Shown here piece by piece: positions 21,644 through 21,851 of a stretch of DNA of 21,851 bases. Both the position numbers and the translations under genes were made by a program. This stretch comes from Nanosynbacter sp. GTDB lineage: Bacteria > Patescibacteriota > Saccharimonadia > Saccharimonadales > Saccharimonadaceae. The first letter of the stretch is position 1. The number at the start of each line of letters is the position of its first letter. The DNA is taken from positions 1-21,851 of the forward strand of contig JABZKD010000010.1 of NCBI GenBank assembly GCA_015257455.1, written 5' to 3'. The notes beneath the pieces were generated by a model that had not been told where the DNA came from, searched no databases, and worked only from the letters and a program-made list of their open reading frames with translations.

Positions 21644-21851
21644 TTAAGAATTGGATTTTTTACTAAAAATGCGGGAGAAAACACCACGACGAAGGTGTGG
21701 GGTGCTCTCGATTTTATAACGACGAATTTGGCCCATTAATTTAGCTTCGATGATGTCGATACCGGCGAAGATGTTAGAGCACTCATCTTTAGCGGCGATA
21801 ACTTTACCACCTGGAATTTCCATGGCGGCGGAAATTTCATATTTATTACCG
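21644..21851 (-). CDS. hpf: Ribosome hibernation promoting factor, C-terminal part (cut by window edge)
   Basis: The last 68 residues are present. They contain EIPGGKVIAAKDECSNIFAG followed by IDIIEAKLMGQIRRYKIE, the second half of the HPF/RaiA fold (strand, then helix with D-x-x-x-A-K-L-x-x-Q-[IL]-R-[RK]-Y-K). The end, about 20 residues rich in R/K/S, is short, so this is the short form without the dimerising long-HPF domain. HPF binds the 30S decoding region and silences ribosomes in slow growth. hpf directly before secA is a known Firmicutes arrangement. Confidence 0.85.
   Translation of the reverse strand, partial: GNKYEISAAMEIPGGKVIAAKDECSNIFAGIDIIEAKLMGQIRRYKIESTPHLRRGVFSRIFSKKSNS

Overview
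The window looks like a piece of a Candidatus Saccharibacteria (TM7, Patescibacteria/CPR) chromosome. This is inferred from gene content, tight packing and protein style, not from a database search. Almost everything is on the minus strand. UGA acts as a normal stop and an intact release factor 2 gene is present, so the code is the standard bacterial one and not the UGA=Gly code of Absconditabacteria/Gracilibacteria.

Layout in the direction of minus-strand transcription, from high to low coordinates: the 3' end of a ribosome hibernation factor gene (hpf), then secA, an M16 zinc peptidase, murD, a MurL-type muropeptide epimerase and a histidine phosphatase. Next comes a small locus in which two glutamine tRNA genes (anticodons CTG and TTG) face each other around an orphan 181-residue protein gene. 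Then come prfB, ftsE, ftsX, a coiled-coil CHAP peptidoglycan hydrolase and a CtpA/B-like S41 peptidase. This hpf-secA...prfB-ftsE-ftsX-hydrolase-Ctp order resembles the Firmicutes order around hpf-secA-prfB-ftsEX. After it come a NrdH-type redoxin, an alpha/beta hydrolase, a large secreted cutinase-like protein, and an anaerobic ribonucleotide reductase operon (nrdD then nrdG, cut by the window edge). A 63-residue protein is read divergently from nrdD.

The main functional themes are cell-wall growth and division (MurD/MurL, FtsEX with its likely hydrolase, Ctp, SecA), anaerobic dNTP synthesis (NrdD/NrdG, a possible redoxin donor, and three NrdR-box-like operators in the nrdD promoter), and one exported lipolytic enzyme that could act on a host envelope.

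The most notable signals are: (1) a recurring leaderless start design, in which a TATAAT-like box, often with an upstream TGn, is followed by exactly six bases and then ATG, at five genes; (2) NrdR-like boxes placed inside the nrdD core promoter; (3) a murD-murL pair pointing to the L-Glu-then-epimerise route to D-Glu; (4) a FtsE with a long RRET-repeat tail and a calcium-loop-like motif; (5) a cutinase fused to an unidentified, perhaps degenerate vWA-like, region; and (6) the orphan gene between inverted tRNA-Gln genes. No CRISPR array, insertion sequence or integrase gene was seen. There is no gene-free stretch longer than 300 bases.
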